A stretch of 64,000 bases of DNA from Sitta carolinensis (GCA_032173965.1 CM063288.1:16348501-16412500), one strand, 5' to 3'; positions 1 to 13,455 are shown, numbered from the stretch's first letter. Numbers and translations: made by a program. Notes: generated from the letters alone by a model not told the origin.

Positions 1-3000
1 TAAGTGTCACATCCCTTTTATTCCTAACACCTAGGCCACACACACCACATTCCCACAGGTGTCAGTGTTGATTTTGCCTGTCCATTTTTCTCCCATCTGA
101 TATTTCTTTCTCCTTACCTTATTCACCATGCTTTGCTTTTCAGAATCGGACATCAAAACTATTTACAAGTGCCCCCCAATATCCTCTCCTATTTCTTACA
201 ATTCTTTTACTGATTATACTGATGTGTGTGTATTTATATCTATACATCTATATCATCTATAGCTATATATGTTGTTATCATCTATTATTTTGTAACATGG
301 TGCATGATCTGTTATACTATGATGATAACAATTTTAGCAACCTTGGTTCCAGAAAATCAGTGCCATGTTTGCTCCAACAGTGTTCATCCACTCTGTGTGA
401 AAAATCCTCCTGCTTCTCAAAAGCTAAGTTCCTTACAACACTCCTCATAACACCAATTCTTAAGACATCTGCTGCTCTTTATTATCTTGCATGCTTTAAC
501 ACACCCTCTTCAGGAATGAAATCCTGCAGTGGGCATTTTTCCTTCAGGACAAACCTACTCACACACATTTCCTCTGGTTTTTGTTCTTTCCAATGCTCAT
601 TCCTTTAGTCTTTTATTCTACAATGTGAGCTAGTACAGTTACATTTCATCCCATAAATGATTGCACTGCCAGCAGCACTAAAATTGCTTCTGTCTCATCA
701 ATGGAATAAATAATAAACTGCATAAACATCCTGGGTGTGTTTTTCCCTGGAATACAATCATTTTAGCTTCAAACTATACTCTAATAGTACTGCTGAACTT
801 ACATCTATGAGGCAGTTTTAAAATAGCTCCTGTTAAAATAGTGTTTTTGCATGAAAGAGCTAAAGTGAAAGCTTGAATATACTTTTGAACTTGAGTAGCT
901 TTGTGAAATGTCTCATCAGCTCTCCTGGAGATATTTTAGTCATTGGGAGTTAATCATTACCTGAAATTACAGGAAAAAACCTATTCAAAGCCAGTCTACC
1001 ATGTAGTGTTGTTCTAGGGAAGAAAGACAGACACTGACTCACAGCTGTCAGTTATTTATTCAGTCAGTTATGATGTGATTCTTTCCAACATTATTTTTCT
1101 TTTGATTACGGTAAGATACTGGTCTAGTGGATGAGACTTTCTCAGTTGGAGCAAGACCCTGCCCACCCTAATCAATAGAGACATTTGAGTGTCAAACTAC
1201 CAGAGGAACATTATAAAATTTTAAAACAGTGCAGCAAATATATATAAAGGTAAAGCGGTCAATGAGTCGACATTAATCTGGAAGAGGCATCTGAGTGTCC
1301 TCCAAAATCAGAAAAATTGTGCTTCACAATATCTGAGAGCAACAGGAAAAATCAAGAAAAAATTCAAACAGGTCAAAACCTGGTGCTATGTTTGCTCCCA
1401 GGACTGTGCCAAGTCATGGATATGGCACAATTAAACCTCCAGGGAACAGCAGACAGGCCTTGAGCTGACACACAGGAGGTGCCTCACTCTGCACCTTCCA
1501 GAGATACAGTCATGAGCAAACTGGTTCCTAACTTGGGCATATCAGATGCTGCAGAGAACATTTTCTTTCTATACTACAAAGCCAGGCAAGTTCCTCTCTA
1601 GATGTGCAGTGTGTCAACTTCCTTGCATGTTGGGAAAACACATTCTTCTGCCTGTATCATGTTAATATGAAGATTAGACAAGATGGGTACTTGATGTAAC
1701 AGTCAAAAATCATGGTAAAAATTCGAATTTAGAGTATCTAACTAATAGGGTCAGCACTTGTGGAAAGTGCCTCTTTATCATGTTCTCAGACATCACAATT
1801 TTCTGTCTAATTTTGTGAAATTTGATCAATATTCACAGTTTTAAGCAAACAGAGAAGTAAACAAAACCACTGCAGTTATTTATTCAGACTGTGCTGACAC
1901 ACAGCTATTCACAATACCTGTGCATAACATTACTGATAAAAACATTCATTTTTACTAGGTCTCCTTCATCATCAGTTTGCTCAAGGGGAGTAACAGAACC
2001 ATTTTTCCTTCATCCTGAATTGATGTTTTTGTTCTCATGTGTTACTGTCTGATTTGTCCTGACCATTTTAACAGGAGTATTTTTCTCTGCTTTCCCTGAT
2101 GCTTCAAAATCCCCTCTTAAGTTTATTTGCTGTGCTTGTGAGTTGAGCAATAACAGATTGATTTATCTCATGCTTCTGAACTTGCATATTATTGAATCTT
2201 TCAAGACTTAGCCTTTTGCTTACATTCTTCTAAGTTCTTGGGGTTTAGGGTCCATAATTTTCTTCATGAAACTGGTATTGTTCAGCTTCTCTTGTTAAAG
2301 TGAAGCTTGAGGAAGGTTGTTCCTCAGAAGTAGTTTCTCCCCTCTTACAACTAGAACAAATCCAGGCTCAAGGTCACTCAAAGCATCACAAGCTCCAACC
2401 TGGGCAGCCTTCCTGGTTGAGGAAATTCCTCAGTGCAGTCCTTATGGCAGAAATCTGACAATCTCTATCTGTTTACAACATCTATTAACACTCTGAATAA
2501 CAGCACAGGCACCAGAGAGGCCTTGACTCTATTCCACAAGGATGGCAGGTAAATATTGCCAGAAAAATAACAGACCACTGTCAGGAGCAGGGGATTTCCA
2601 AATCTGAGCCTGAAAGCCTGGGTGGAGGACAGCCAAGCACAAGAGATGTGGAAGCCAGGAAGGGGTCAGAGAAGGAGCAAAGCTTGCTGAAGCTGATTTT
2701 AAACAACCATTTGAGGTATTGGCTGTGGCAGTAATATCTACCGCTGTTGGATGAGATAATTTGCTGCTAGCATGGTTCTCAAGGAGGCAAGAAGCATCCT
2801 CTAAGGATGCCAAGGTTCATCATTCCAAGCAGGTTTTCTGCCCTGGGGATAAATGGCAGCATTTGCATTTTTTACCCCCAGACAATTCTGCTAAGTGAAG
2901 AAAACCCAATCTCTCCATGACCCTCATAAGACACCTCTGCAGACACAGCCAGAAGGCTTTTATCATACAAGAGCCATTCCTAAGTGGTCTGGCAGAGCCT

Positions 3001-6000
3001 CATTTAGGGGCAGCTAGTGCTCAATGAAACCTCATTTGGACCAGGCTCTACCTCCCACACAAGAGGCCTGCAGAAGGCTGAGGATTGCATTACCAGCCTT
3101 CAGGCTTTCAGGGTGCCAGCAACGGGAAACAAACCCTAAGGAGATGCCTATCCCTGGGTTCACAACTGTACCCAGGAAAAGGATGGGATCCACTGCCAGA
3201 GCACCACTACTCCAGTTCTGCTCTGCTAAACTCTATCTGCTTTGGGTCCTGCTGGAAAAAAGTGCAGAGTACACAAAATCCTCAGATTTGTGTTTTCTTA
3301 TGTATAGGATACCAGAGAGCAAGACAGATCAAAGTTTTGAATACCACTGAGATGCTAACCAGGTCACAGATGTCTGATTTCAGAGGCATATTCCTATCTT
3401 CCTAAACTTTCAAAAAGAAACATTGTCAATGATGGGACCAGCATCTCCTGCACTTCCCCAACTCCTTCACTCTTAACTGATAGCATGAATGTTTAATTAA
3501 AGCTTTGGCAGAGAAGTACATCAGGACTACTGACTCTATAATTTTCCCCTCAAGGCATGCTTCAGCAAGCTGATGCAGATTGCTTGGTTGATGAGATATA
3601 TCAATATTATAAGGCACCATGTGTCAGGCCAAACACATAAAAGGCTGTGATAAATTTTAACATAGGTCATGAATCACTTAAACTAAATCAGCCAACCAGA
3701 ATTAATACAAAAAGTATGAGTAACAAGGGGATGGGTTTTGTTCTGGTTTTATATAAGCAGGAGGATGAGGCACCTGAGCAAAGGTTCATATGCAACAACA
3801 ACTGTAACTGCTCATGTAGGAATGATTCCGACATTTGGATCACAATGCAGAAGGATCTATATCTGCATTTTGTTGAAAGCCTCATTATAGCTGAAAATTA
3901 AAATTTTAACAACTTGGTTTGGGAAGCCTTTTAAGATCATCAACTCTCATATAAAACAATATACAGTGTATATGAAAAGAAACTTTTTAAAGTAAGTTTC
4001 CCTGACATCTCCTGAAGAACAGGATATGTTCAAAATGAATGCTGCCTTAATAAATTTTTCTATTTTTCACCATTTATTGGCATTGTTAGCTAAATTTTCT
4101 TACAAAGGTGTTCAACTGCAGAGTTATTTTGGGTTAAATCACATAGTCATTAAAGTGCATTGAATAGTCTTTAGCTTTACTTGCACAAATAATGACTGTA
4201 TGCCCTACACAGCGTGATAAGTATTTACATGATCTTACATACTTTGAGCAATATGTCATCATGATTCATCATTCTTTATCTCTCTTTATTTTTGCTGATT
4301 TTGCTTCTTTTATAGCTCACCCTGTCTAGACCAACACACAACTCCTTTTAAACGCCAGCTTAACCACACCTAGACATGCAAACTCAGCTAGGCAAAGAGG
4401 TGATGTTTTCATCAGATGAACAGTTTGCCTTTCTATTTCAGTAGCATGGAAATACTTTGTTCTCTAAAAAAGAAATTTTTTTTTTCTCCTCGTTGTAGGA
4501 TGTGCATTGATGAAGCATCTGACAATGACGTCCACTGAGGACTATTATTAAAAGCACTTGCTGCAATAGTTTACTCATTCACTTTCTGCACGTTCTTGGT
4601 AAGTGTGTGGTATCTCAGAACCTGTGCCTGTCACTGGGGACAGCACAGAAGCACTCACTGAGCTGCACAGCTCTGCCAGAAGGAAAAACATCGCTTTTGG
4701 CATTGGGAATAGCAGTTGCTCCAGAGTGAAAGACCATTGTTCAGAAGCGGCACTATCATCAGAGATGGTGGCACAGCAAAAGCAGCGCCGAGAGCACTGC
4801 AACCAGAGATGCAAGTAGCAGGTCTATTCATAGCCCTGCTTTTCCCCGGGGGATGGCGTCTCGCGAGTGACTTCATTAACTGCTGACAGCAGACAGACTG
4901 CGCCGCGCTGGGAGCGAAAGGGAAACACTCATCAGATGGCCCCAGCCACAACTGAGGAAATGCACAGAAGAGATAACTGGCAAGCGTGGTGCTTTCCTCG
5001 CTGTTCAGAAGAAGTTAGTCTCATCCCTGAATGCAATGCTCTGTTTCTTTTCTTTAGCAGGGCTCTCCTCTTGCGTACAGAGCTGCTCTGCACAAAGGGT
5101 GCTGCTGTCAATTCAACGCACCCTTGGAATCTGCCCAGGCTGTGGAACATGGCATCTGAATTCCAGATCGATTGCTAGATGTAAGAAAACCCCCAAATAT
5201 CTTGGCATTTGTTACTTTTTATAGTCAGGAGAAGACAGCCACCAAGCCTTGTTACCTGTCATTCAAATCCTTGCGCTGTGTGACCTCTCACACTGTCAAT
5301 AGAACTTCCCTCGCTGCGTGGCCAGCAGGATGCGTGTTCTCCAAGGCATTTACTCACAGAACAGAGTCCACAGCCCAAATTGCCTGTACCATTAAAACCA
5401 GAGATCCCCACTCTATCCATAAGACTAAAAACCTCCATCCTTTCTGAACCAGCTCTGAGGTTGTTTGCGGGCCTGTGCTCCCCACACTCAAAAGGCCTTA
5501 CTAACGGCTAAAGACCGGCTAAACACAAGGCTTTCCACACGTGGGTAGTTCCTCATTTGCTCCAAAAATTTACAGAAAAACGTGTTGCCTTACCTGCTGC
5601 TCCCCAGTGCACTTGCACATTTCTCGTGCACAGAGTAGATTCCCCGGTACTGCAGACATCCTTGCACCGCAGCCAGCTTTCTGCACGATCACAGAGAGCT
5701 TCTCTTTTTCCACATGGCAGCTGCCTTGCTTCTTACCAGCCCTGGAGTCAAGCCTCTGTTTTAAAAGCACACCACCACCCTGCTCCTTCAAACTTCAGTT
5801 TTCTCTGTGGATTCTCCAGGCTCACCACGTGTCTCTGTTTCAAACATTAATACTTTGATTATCGACTTTCTTTAGCAGACTTTCTACTCTCTAAACCCTA
5901 TCTCCTATAGAAAGTCTGACAAAAACTGGACTAAAACGCCATTAGTCAAAATCCTGTTTTCCCAGAAGAAACACTACTGGTCCTTCATAACCAAGCAGGC

Positions 6001-7959
6001 TATTTATAGGAGTGGTGACAGTGTGTCCAACCCCACAGTACAATGAAAATGAGGCAGTCCAGACAAGACAGGATGATAGGGGCTGTTCACAAAATCACAA
6101 CTGGTATTCATGTGCTGTATGTCAATTGGGATTTAAGCAACCAGTTTCTTTTACCTTTTCAGAGGGGAGAAATAGAGGTCCTCTTAGCACAGGGACACAC
6201 AACACATTGTCAGTGGAATAATTAATCCATTATTTTAAATAATAATGTTGAAGTTTTGTATCTGTTATAATCCTAATCTCCCCTCTTTCTGCAGGGCAGT
6301 GCTTCCACCTTACAGGCACCTGCTTTCACACTTCCCAAAGGAGCTTCTTCCTCATAAACTGCATTGCATGTTCATCTTAAGAGACATAAAACCAGGTTCT
6401 TTGATCTGAGCAGCAAAATACAGTTTGTTTGGGACAGAGAACAGAGGAATCCCAGATAAGCCCCAGACAAAAGCAGAAATGGCACGGAGGCAGAATTACC
6501 TTAGGGAATGCACGAGGAAGCATCAGCGCCAGCTAGGCTGCAAATCAGAGCAGCAAACAGCTGTAACACTCTTCTAAGGTACTGGGTGGGAAGCCAGGCA
6601 TAAAGAGCAGAGGCATCCCAGTGTTCACATCATTTTCCTGGGCAGTAGTTAAGGAGCTGTAGGAGCACTGTAAGAAAAGAAAAAAGACATTAAAAAAAGC
6701 TGAGCTGAGCTAAGGATCTAATGTCATCTTAGGAATGCACCTAGTTGAGAATTAGAAAAACCTGTGAAGAGGAAGAGGCATGACATTCCTTGGAGTGGGG
6801 CTGGAAGCTGCAGTGCCTGGGGCACCCTACAGTGGCACAGTAGGGTCAGCAGGCCACCGGCCCCTTCCCCATGGCCAGGCTGCCCTGATATGGGGCAGAC
6901 CCCACAGGTCCCAGCTGAGAATCCCTCACCACCACTTTTCCTTCTACCTACAGTAATAAATAAAGCCACCACCCTTTCTCTTCAAGACCCAAATAGGAAG
7001 ATAACCAGTTCCTGTTCCACCCTGTCTCATCATGCCTGGGGCATAGCCCTTTGGGCTCATACACAGGTGGGGAGGCAACAGCACCCTGTGCTGATTCTCC
7101 CCATGCTGACGCCTTGTGGGATGTGCTGCCATGGAATTGACACCCTGTACTGTCCTCCCCCATTCCTGCCTACAAAGAAATTAAGGCCCATAGCAAACCT
7201 CATCCCCCTTGTGCCTGTAGGTGCCTCCCACCAGCGAGCTGGCGGCACAGTTCCTGGGGCAGCTGGGGGGGTCCCTCAGAGTCTGGCTGATGTCAGGTGC
7301 TGCAGGGCACCCCACAAAACCCTGCCACACTCCAGCTCTGCTCAGCCTGTCCCTCTCCTGAGCCACCCTCAGATGGGGCCTGTTGAGCTGCAGTGGAGCT
7401 CAGGGAGGACCACGTCTGGAGAGCAGAGCCCAGGGGGGGAAGTCGTGGGGACTGATGGAGGCTGCTTCTTTAACGCCAGTGTCACCCATGACTGCGTTTG
7501 CTGTTTGGCAGAAGGTTGCCTTGGTCCAGAGATGGCTCCGTGTTCAGTTCAGCCTGTGCTGGGGTGTGAGAGGGCAGTGCTGGACGGCAATTTCCTGCAA
7601 GAGCTGTGAAGGTGATTCAGAGGGGTGGGTGGAGGGGAACAAATGACAACCAAAACAGGTTCAGGGAGCTGGGCATGGACCTAAAGTGGAATAACAGGAA
7701 AAGCAGTAAGGTCAGAGTAGGAGAAGCAGGTTATACTGCAAGAGAAGAGTCCCTTAGAACTGGATGAAAAACTGGCAGAGCACAAAGTTTTCTCTGAAGG
7801 AACAGTAACACTTGTGGCCCCCTATAAACCCACATCATGACTTTTCACTGACAGGTCCCTGGAAGCTCATTAGAACCTAAAGTTGTAAATTGGCAGTTGA
7901 TTAGGAGGCCAGAAGTGCCTGGAGAACACGGGAACGGCATGAAAGCTCGACATGCTCCT
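1..7959. other. Intergenic flank, no gene recognised
   Basis: A TA-rich tract lies at 222-290. CpG-containing sequence with TCTCGCGAG occurs at 4859-4867 and an E-box CACGTG near 5537. A GC-richer block at 6760-7650 carries an unexplained 281-codon open frame (6764-7609, plus). In humans ITGB6 lies downstream of RBMS1, but I could not identify any ITGB6 exon here. Otherwise I see nothing. Confidence 0.6.
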
Positions 7960-8103
7960 CCAGCCAGGCCCCCGCGGGGTGGGCAGGCTCTCCCTGCCCT
8001 GCCCGTCGGCGGCTGCGGCCAGGGACAGGAGGAGCCTTGGCGAGCTGAGCCCGCCGCGGGGCCACCGAGCAGCGCGGCGGAGACGGGCGGCAGAGCGGAG
8101 GGA
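7960..8103. promoter_or_regulatory. CpG-dense patch beside the minisatellite
   Basis: About 140 bp with roughly 17 CpG dinucleotides, including CCCCGCGGGG, CCCGTCGGCGGCTGCGGCC, CCCGCCGCGGGGCC and AGCGCGGCGGAGACGGGCGG. The surrounding DNA has very few CpGs. GC boxes are degenerate and no TATA box is seen. It could be a small CpG island, a promoter for an unannotated transcript, or ancestral minisatellite flank. No exon can be called. Confidence 0.45.
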
Positions 8104-8557
8104 GGGCAGGGAAGGGCAGGGCAGGACAAGGCAGGGCAGGGGCTGGGCAGGGCTGGGCTGAGCTGGGCTGGGCAGGGCAGGACAAGGCAGGGCAGGGGCT
8201 GGGCAGGGCTGGGCTGAGCTGGGCTGGGCAGGGCAGGACAAGGCAGGGCAGGGGCTGGGCAGGCTGGGCTGAGCTGGGCTGGGCAGGGCAGGACAAGGCA
8301 GGGCAGGGGCTGGGCAGGGCTGGGCAGGGCAGGACAAGGCAGGGCAGGGGCTGGGCAGGGCAGGACAAGGCAGGGCAGGGGCTGGGCAGGGCTGGGCTGA
8401 GCTGGGCTGGGCAGGGCAGGACAAGGCAGGGCAGGGGCTGGGCAGGGCTGGGCTGAGCTGGGCTGGGCAGGGCAGGACAAGGCAGGGCAGGGGCTGGGCA
8501 GGGCTGGGCTGAGCTGGGCTGGGCAGGGCAGGACAAGGCAGGGCAGGGGCTGGGCTG
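8104..8557. repeat. 56-bp G-rich minisatellite, 9 units
   Basis: The marker GGACAAGGCAGGGCAGGGGC recurs with its GACAAG at 8125, 8181, 8237, 8292, 8333, 8364, 8420, 8476 and 8532. Spacings are 56, 56, 55, 41, 31, 56, 56 and 56. Five full-length intervals are near-identical; one unit has lost a single G and two are internally deleted. Each unit is C-poor and G-rich on the plus strand and contains GGGGCTGGGCAGGG, usually continuing CTGGG. Three long Pro/Ala/Cys/Leu open frames on the minus strand across this array are artefacts of the repeat. Confidence 0.97.
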
Positions 8558-9662
8558 CACCGACAGCAGCAGGGGAGACCCAGCAGGGCAGCAGCGCCGG
8601 GGATCTGCCCTGCCCTGCCGTCTCACAAAGCCAGCAGCCCAGCCCATGTGCCAGGTGCTGGTATGCATTTACAGATATGTCCATAATACCAACCAGAAAG
8701 AACATCTTCCTTAGCTATTAACATTAATGTGGCACTAGGTCAGTGACTAGGGAATTCTAGACTAGGGAATTCTGCTACATACCTTTAAAAATGGGCTTTA
8801 AATAGCTACAGAATGCCTTGCTAAGAATAAATAGCAATGAAACTTCTCTACCAAATTCATAAAGTCACAAGAAAAGAGAAAGACGAAACTCTTCCCCATT
8901 GTGCTTGCCCACCACACACCTTCTAAAAGACATGGCTGGATTTTTGCCTTGATACCTGGAGGAATATATATATTGCTAATAAGTAGAACTGAATTTGCAC
9001 TTAGATATGTACTCCAGGGAAAAATATTATCCAGGTTGTCTGCAGTTGTAGCAACTCATTACCATATTTTTTTTTTTCTTCTTCATACAGGCACAGAATT
9101 AAAAATCAATTTCCTTCTTAAATAAAAATGTGAGGCTGGATTCGTCCCACACATAATTCTGTAATTTCAGGTCCTCTTGATTATTTCTTCAGTAATCCCT
9201 ATGGATCAAGAGTGGAAAATTCTTGAAAATTGTGGAAGAAGGGAAAGAAGATGCTTGTTAAACACAACTATGTGTGATTTAATACACAAATAATAAGTAA
9301 AACCAGATTTTTTTTTTTTTCTGTAATAAAATGCAGACTCCATTAATCCCCATAAATTCACTGCTTTTCTTCAGAGCAAACATTTATTTGCAATATACAC
9401 TTCCCTGAACTAGGTAAAACTCAACAGCTGCAGCAACACTGCAGCTGGTGGTAAACCACAGGATGAGACATGAAATCAACAAAATTACATGTAAAATTAT
9501 TTTTGAGAAGCTCAGTGAAATTAATACCTCACTGACTGTATTAAATTTGCTTAGATACATCCCTGAGAGCAAAAAATGCAGCTGCCTGGCATAGAACATG
9601 GAGATACAGAAACAAAACAAACCCATGTGAGAACTTCATCGAAGCAGGGAGAATAAAATCCT

Positions 9663-9716
9663 TTATACCCCTGTTATACAAAATTAATGTTATAATGTTA
9701 TACCCCTGTTATACAA
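9663..9716. repeat. 19-bp direct repeat, 35-bp period
   Basis: TTATACCCCTGTTATACAA occurs exactly at 9663-9681 and 9698-9716, separated by 16 bp of TA-rich sequence. This is a local tandem duplication with no further copies seen. Confidence 0.85.
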
Positions 9717-12027
9717 GTAATAGAAATACCTGAATATTTTACGGGACAGATTTGTCTCAGATACATTTATTCAAGGCCAAAAACCTCAGGCTTATGTTCT
9801 TGAAGATATTTACTTAATCTGTGGTTAAACCTTTTGGTCAAACAAGTGCTAAGGCATGTATCACTTTACATCCTGAAGGACAAATACTGCCTTTACTTGA
9901 TTTGTAGATATAAAAGACACTGGAGGTAGTGATGGAAGCACTTTATATGTTTTTACTTCTATTACAGTGCCACTTCAATCAGAAACATAACTTTGTGGCA
10001 GGAATTGCTCAAATATCATACATATACATACAACTCTTACCCAGAAATTCAACAGAATAATTAATTCTATAGCAGCAGAGGTAAATTTTGCACAGAATTT
10101 GCTACAGAGGAACCATGAGAGTGGGGATGGACTCCGAGCATGGTGCAATCTCTAAAGAGCATCTGAAGAGTGTATGCACTGAGAGGGGCTCTGTGAGGCC
10201 TTGCCTCTGCTGAGCACTGGGATGGGGAGAAATGCAGGCACCACTCGGTCTGCCCCAGACCCAACACAGGGACAGAAATCACAAGAGAACCGAGTAGTAA
10301 ATACGTGAGTTTTATTCTGTCAACCATAAGCCTGAGTGGAATGAAATACAACATAGTGCTAATAGTCTCCAAGTGTCAGTAAGGAAAATTTAGATCAGAA
10401 TATGATTTTCGCAATTAATAAAACAGGTAACTATTTTACCATGCAATAAATGGTAGCAGGTGTCAGGCAGGACTGAATTATTAAAAACACCACAGAAAAT
10501 TTCATTGCAATGGTATAATTGCTTTTTTAAAAAATATCCTCACTGCAGTAAAATATCTGAATAAGCCAGAACGAGCATTCTTATTATTTTATTCTCATTC
10601 TAATTCTTAATTAGTCTGCATATATGAACACTAGCGTTTTAAAAAATAAAAGATATTAAAGTCATTAATAGTAGAGCAACACTGACAAAACAGCTAAACT
10701 TCAAACATACTATTTTCCTAGCCAAATCAATTTATGAAAAACCTTACAAGGTAAAGGATATACCACTAAACCTTTAGTGTTTTTTACACAAATTATGAAA
10801 ATAAATGATCATTAACTAATTTATAAGTATTTCATGATGAATTATATTCTCTTTTGCAGACAGCATCATATTTTATTAAGAAGTTTGTTGGAAACACAGG
10901 GAAATTGTTTAAAAATATTTTTTTAAATTCATCAGCTGAACATACTTTTTACTATTATTAACTGCAAGTGAGAGTGATAACAGGAACAGACCTAGAGTAT
11001 GTGCTCTGAAGCCTATAATGATGCATTGCACTACTTACCATTCAGGACAGACCTTTCAATTCAGAAAGTGCTGAATGCATTAACAGGCCCATTGTCCAGA
11101 ACCTCTTCTAGACATATCATTTGTCTCTATTGTAGTAATAAACAGATTCCTGGCATTCTGGTATTAAGAAACCAGAGGTAATATATTAGTTTTACTTTAC
11201 CTCTGCTACTTAATAATGAGCACATACAAGGAGCACACGCTTTAGAAGACTATGAAGATAGTATCCTATTGAATGACAGACTGTCTGGTTGATTTACATG
11301 AAATACCAAGTGCTCGTACGAGAAAAGGTTAAAATTAGATTGACGAGCAAATGTGCTACCAGACTGCTGGCTGACAAATGGCAAAGTTATGCCAACGTAT
11401 TACTTATTCTGGAGGCGCCCAAGAAGCAGGCAGGAGGATAGTAATTCATGTGCTAAAATATATTCACATTTAGCATAAACAAAGAGTCCTCAGGGTCTGC
11501 AACAGGAACATATTACCTACATGTAATTTATGCCAACCAGTAAGTCAATGGAACAATTTCCTTATTAGATATGGAATTTGAATGACTTGTATTTTCTTAA
11601 GTCAAGAGTGGGCTGCTCTACTGTCATTTAAATTATTTCAGAATAATGCTCTGGTGAATGACTACATTGTTCTTCCAATAAATTGACTGTTGTGCTACAT
11701 CCTCCTTCCTGCTCCCAGCCACACAATGAAAATACAGATTAGTCATGTAGCTTTTCACAGTGGCTATTGGATTATAGTCTGGCTGCTTTTTGGTCACCAT
11801 AAAGAGCAGGCTAGTTCAGAAGTGGTGACTTCTTTCCCTTCCTCTTTTCCTTTCAGGAAGTTCTGCTGAGATCCATGCAGCCATCCATACTAAAACTTGT
11901 TCCCGAAAAGTTGTGAACTAAGGAAAAAATTTGACTTGCACAAATAACAGCAGTTTGAGCCTTAAAATTCAGCAGTGAAGATGCATCACAAACTGACCTT
12001 TGTGTCCTGGGCATGTCTGCAGATCTG

Positions 12028-12053
12028 GAAGTAAAGTTTTATGATTCTATGAG
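12028..12053 (+). mobile_element. Possible CR1 3' tail remnant
   Basis: AAGTTTTATGATTCTATGAG resembles the CR1 3' terminus with its ATTCTATGA repeat, in plus orientation. Only about 25 bp are recognisable, so this may be coincidence. Confidence 0.3.
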
Positions 12054-13423
12054 TACAAATATTAATCCACCAGAGATAGGGGGCTCCTCTGCAAGAATCA
12101 GTTTTAATGATTAGAATCTGGATTTTGGTGACAATGAGTAACCACCAGTCATATGTGCTTCAATTTTTTTGTCTATGAACTAAAAACAACACTTTGAAAG
12201 AGATGGAAACAAATTACAGGTGCCTGCTACTTTTAAACTCATTTTATACAAATTAACTCATTACACATTGAAAAGCTGTTACTGTATGAAGTGGACAATG
12301 CAAAACTCTATCTTTCTCCCTTAGTAGCCAATGACAATTCCGCAGTTTACTCCTGTGGAACTACAGGTTGGCTATAAAGTCAATTTTTCAACATGTGAAC
12401 GTGAATTAAAAAGGAATTTACAGAGCAGACAATATGGGCTTGAACCTGCTCTTCCTTGGAACTTTTTGGTATTTTGTTAATATGAAATTTCATTAACATT
12501 AACACTAAAGCTTTAACAGACCCAAACCCATTTGCCAACCTGTTTCCTTAGGGAAAAGTGTTCTTATTTCCTTCCAATCGCCATGACAGACAGCAAGTTA
12601 GGGGAGGGGGTTAATTGTCCCCATTAGTCATCACCTTGTCAGGATGACTGGCAGTCAGCAGCCTTCAGGCTTGCATGAAAAGCTAAAGCCAGTTGAGATC
12701 TTAAGTCTGGACGACAGAGACACCTCTGGACCTGCTGCTCCTCACTGACACCTGAAAAGCTGGTCTAATATTTTATGCCAGGTCTTTCATATATGTTAGC
12801 TCTTCTTCTTCCAAAAACTCCTGTCAGGCAACAGGGGAGGGGAACAAAAGGGAATTCAACATTTGAACCCCATCAGGTTCTCTTTCTAGCCTCCTCCTCC
12901 TGCAATACTATTCTTGCAAGTCATTGACAACCAAAGATATACAAGAACAATTTGTAACTATATAAAATAATCCACTAGACGGCAAAATAGCCTCTATAAA
13001 AAGAGTAGCCATTTCTGGAAAAATCTCTGCTTTAAAGTTATATTTCATGGAGTTTACCACCAGAGCCTTCAGAAGTAGCTGTTGGAAGCAGTTATTAAAG
13101 TAGGTATTAGGCTAGATTCAGATCTTGTGCAAACAGTTGTAGCTCCCATGAGTACGATCACACTGACAGGCTGGTTTCAGTCCTCTAGGCAAGAGAGAGG
13201 CAAAAAAGTGAGAGACGCTAGCAGAGCATCTGCTAGTTAGATCAAAAAAAGTCTGTCTTGTTGGCAGAGCTATTGTCCTTTGGTCACACCAATCCTAATT
13301 TGAGTCCTGCTTGCAGCAGCATATGAAACCTGCGACAAACATAGTCATGCTGACATTGAGCTGGATGCCAAAAGATAATCACAAGTACTAGAGACTGCAA
13401 AGAAAAAAAAAAATTAAAACCCA

Positions 13424-13427
<4 letters not shown>

Positions 13428-13455
<28 letters not shown>
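13428..13455. repeat. (AAAAC)n simple repeat
   Basis: About five units of AAAAC preceded by an A-rich tract (from 13401). This is a simple-sequence repeat with no associated element body. Confidence 0.85.

Noticed and set aside
7845..8705. Minus-strand open frames of 286, 255 and 184 codons rich in Pro/Ala/Cys/Leu
   Set aside because: They are readings of the 56-bp minisatellite in different frames. The repeat lacks stop codons on that strand, so the frames carry no coding evidence.
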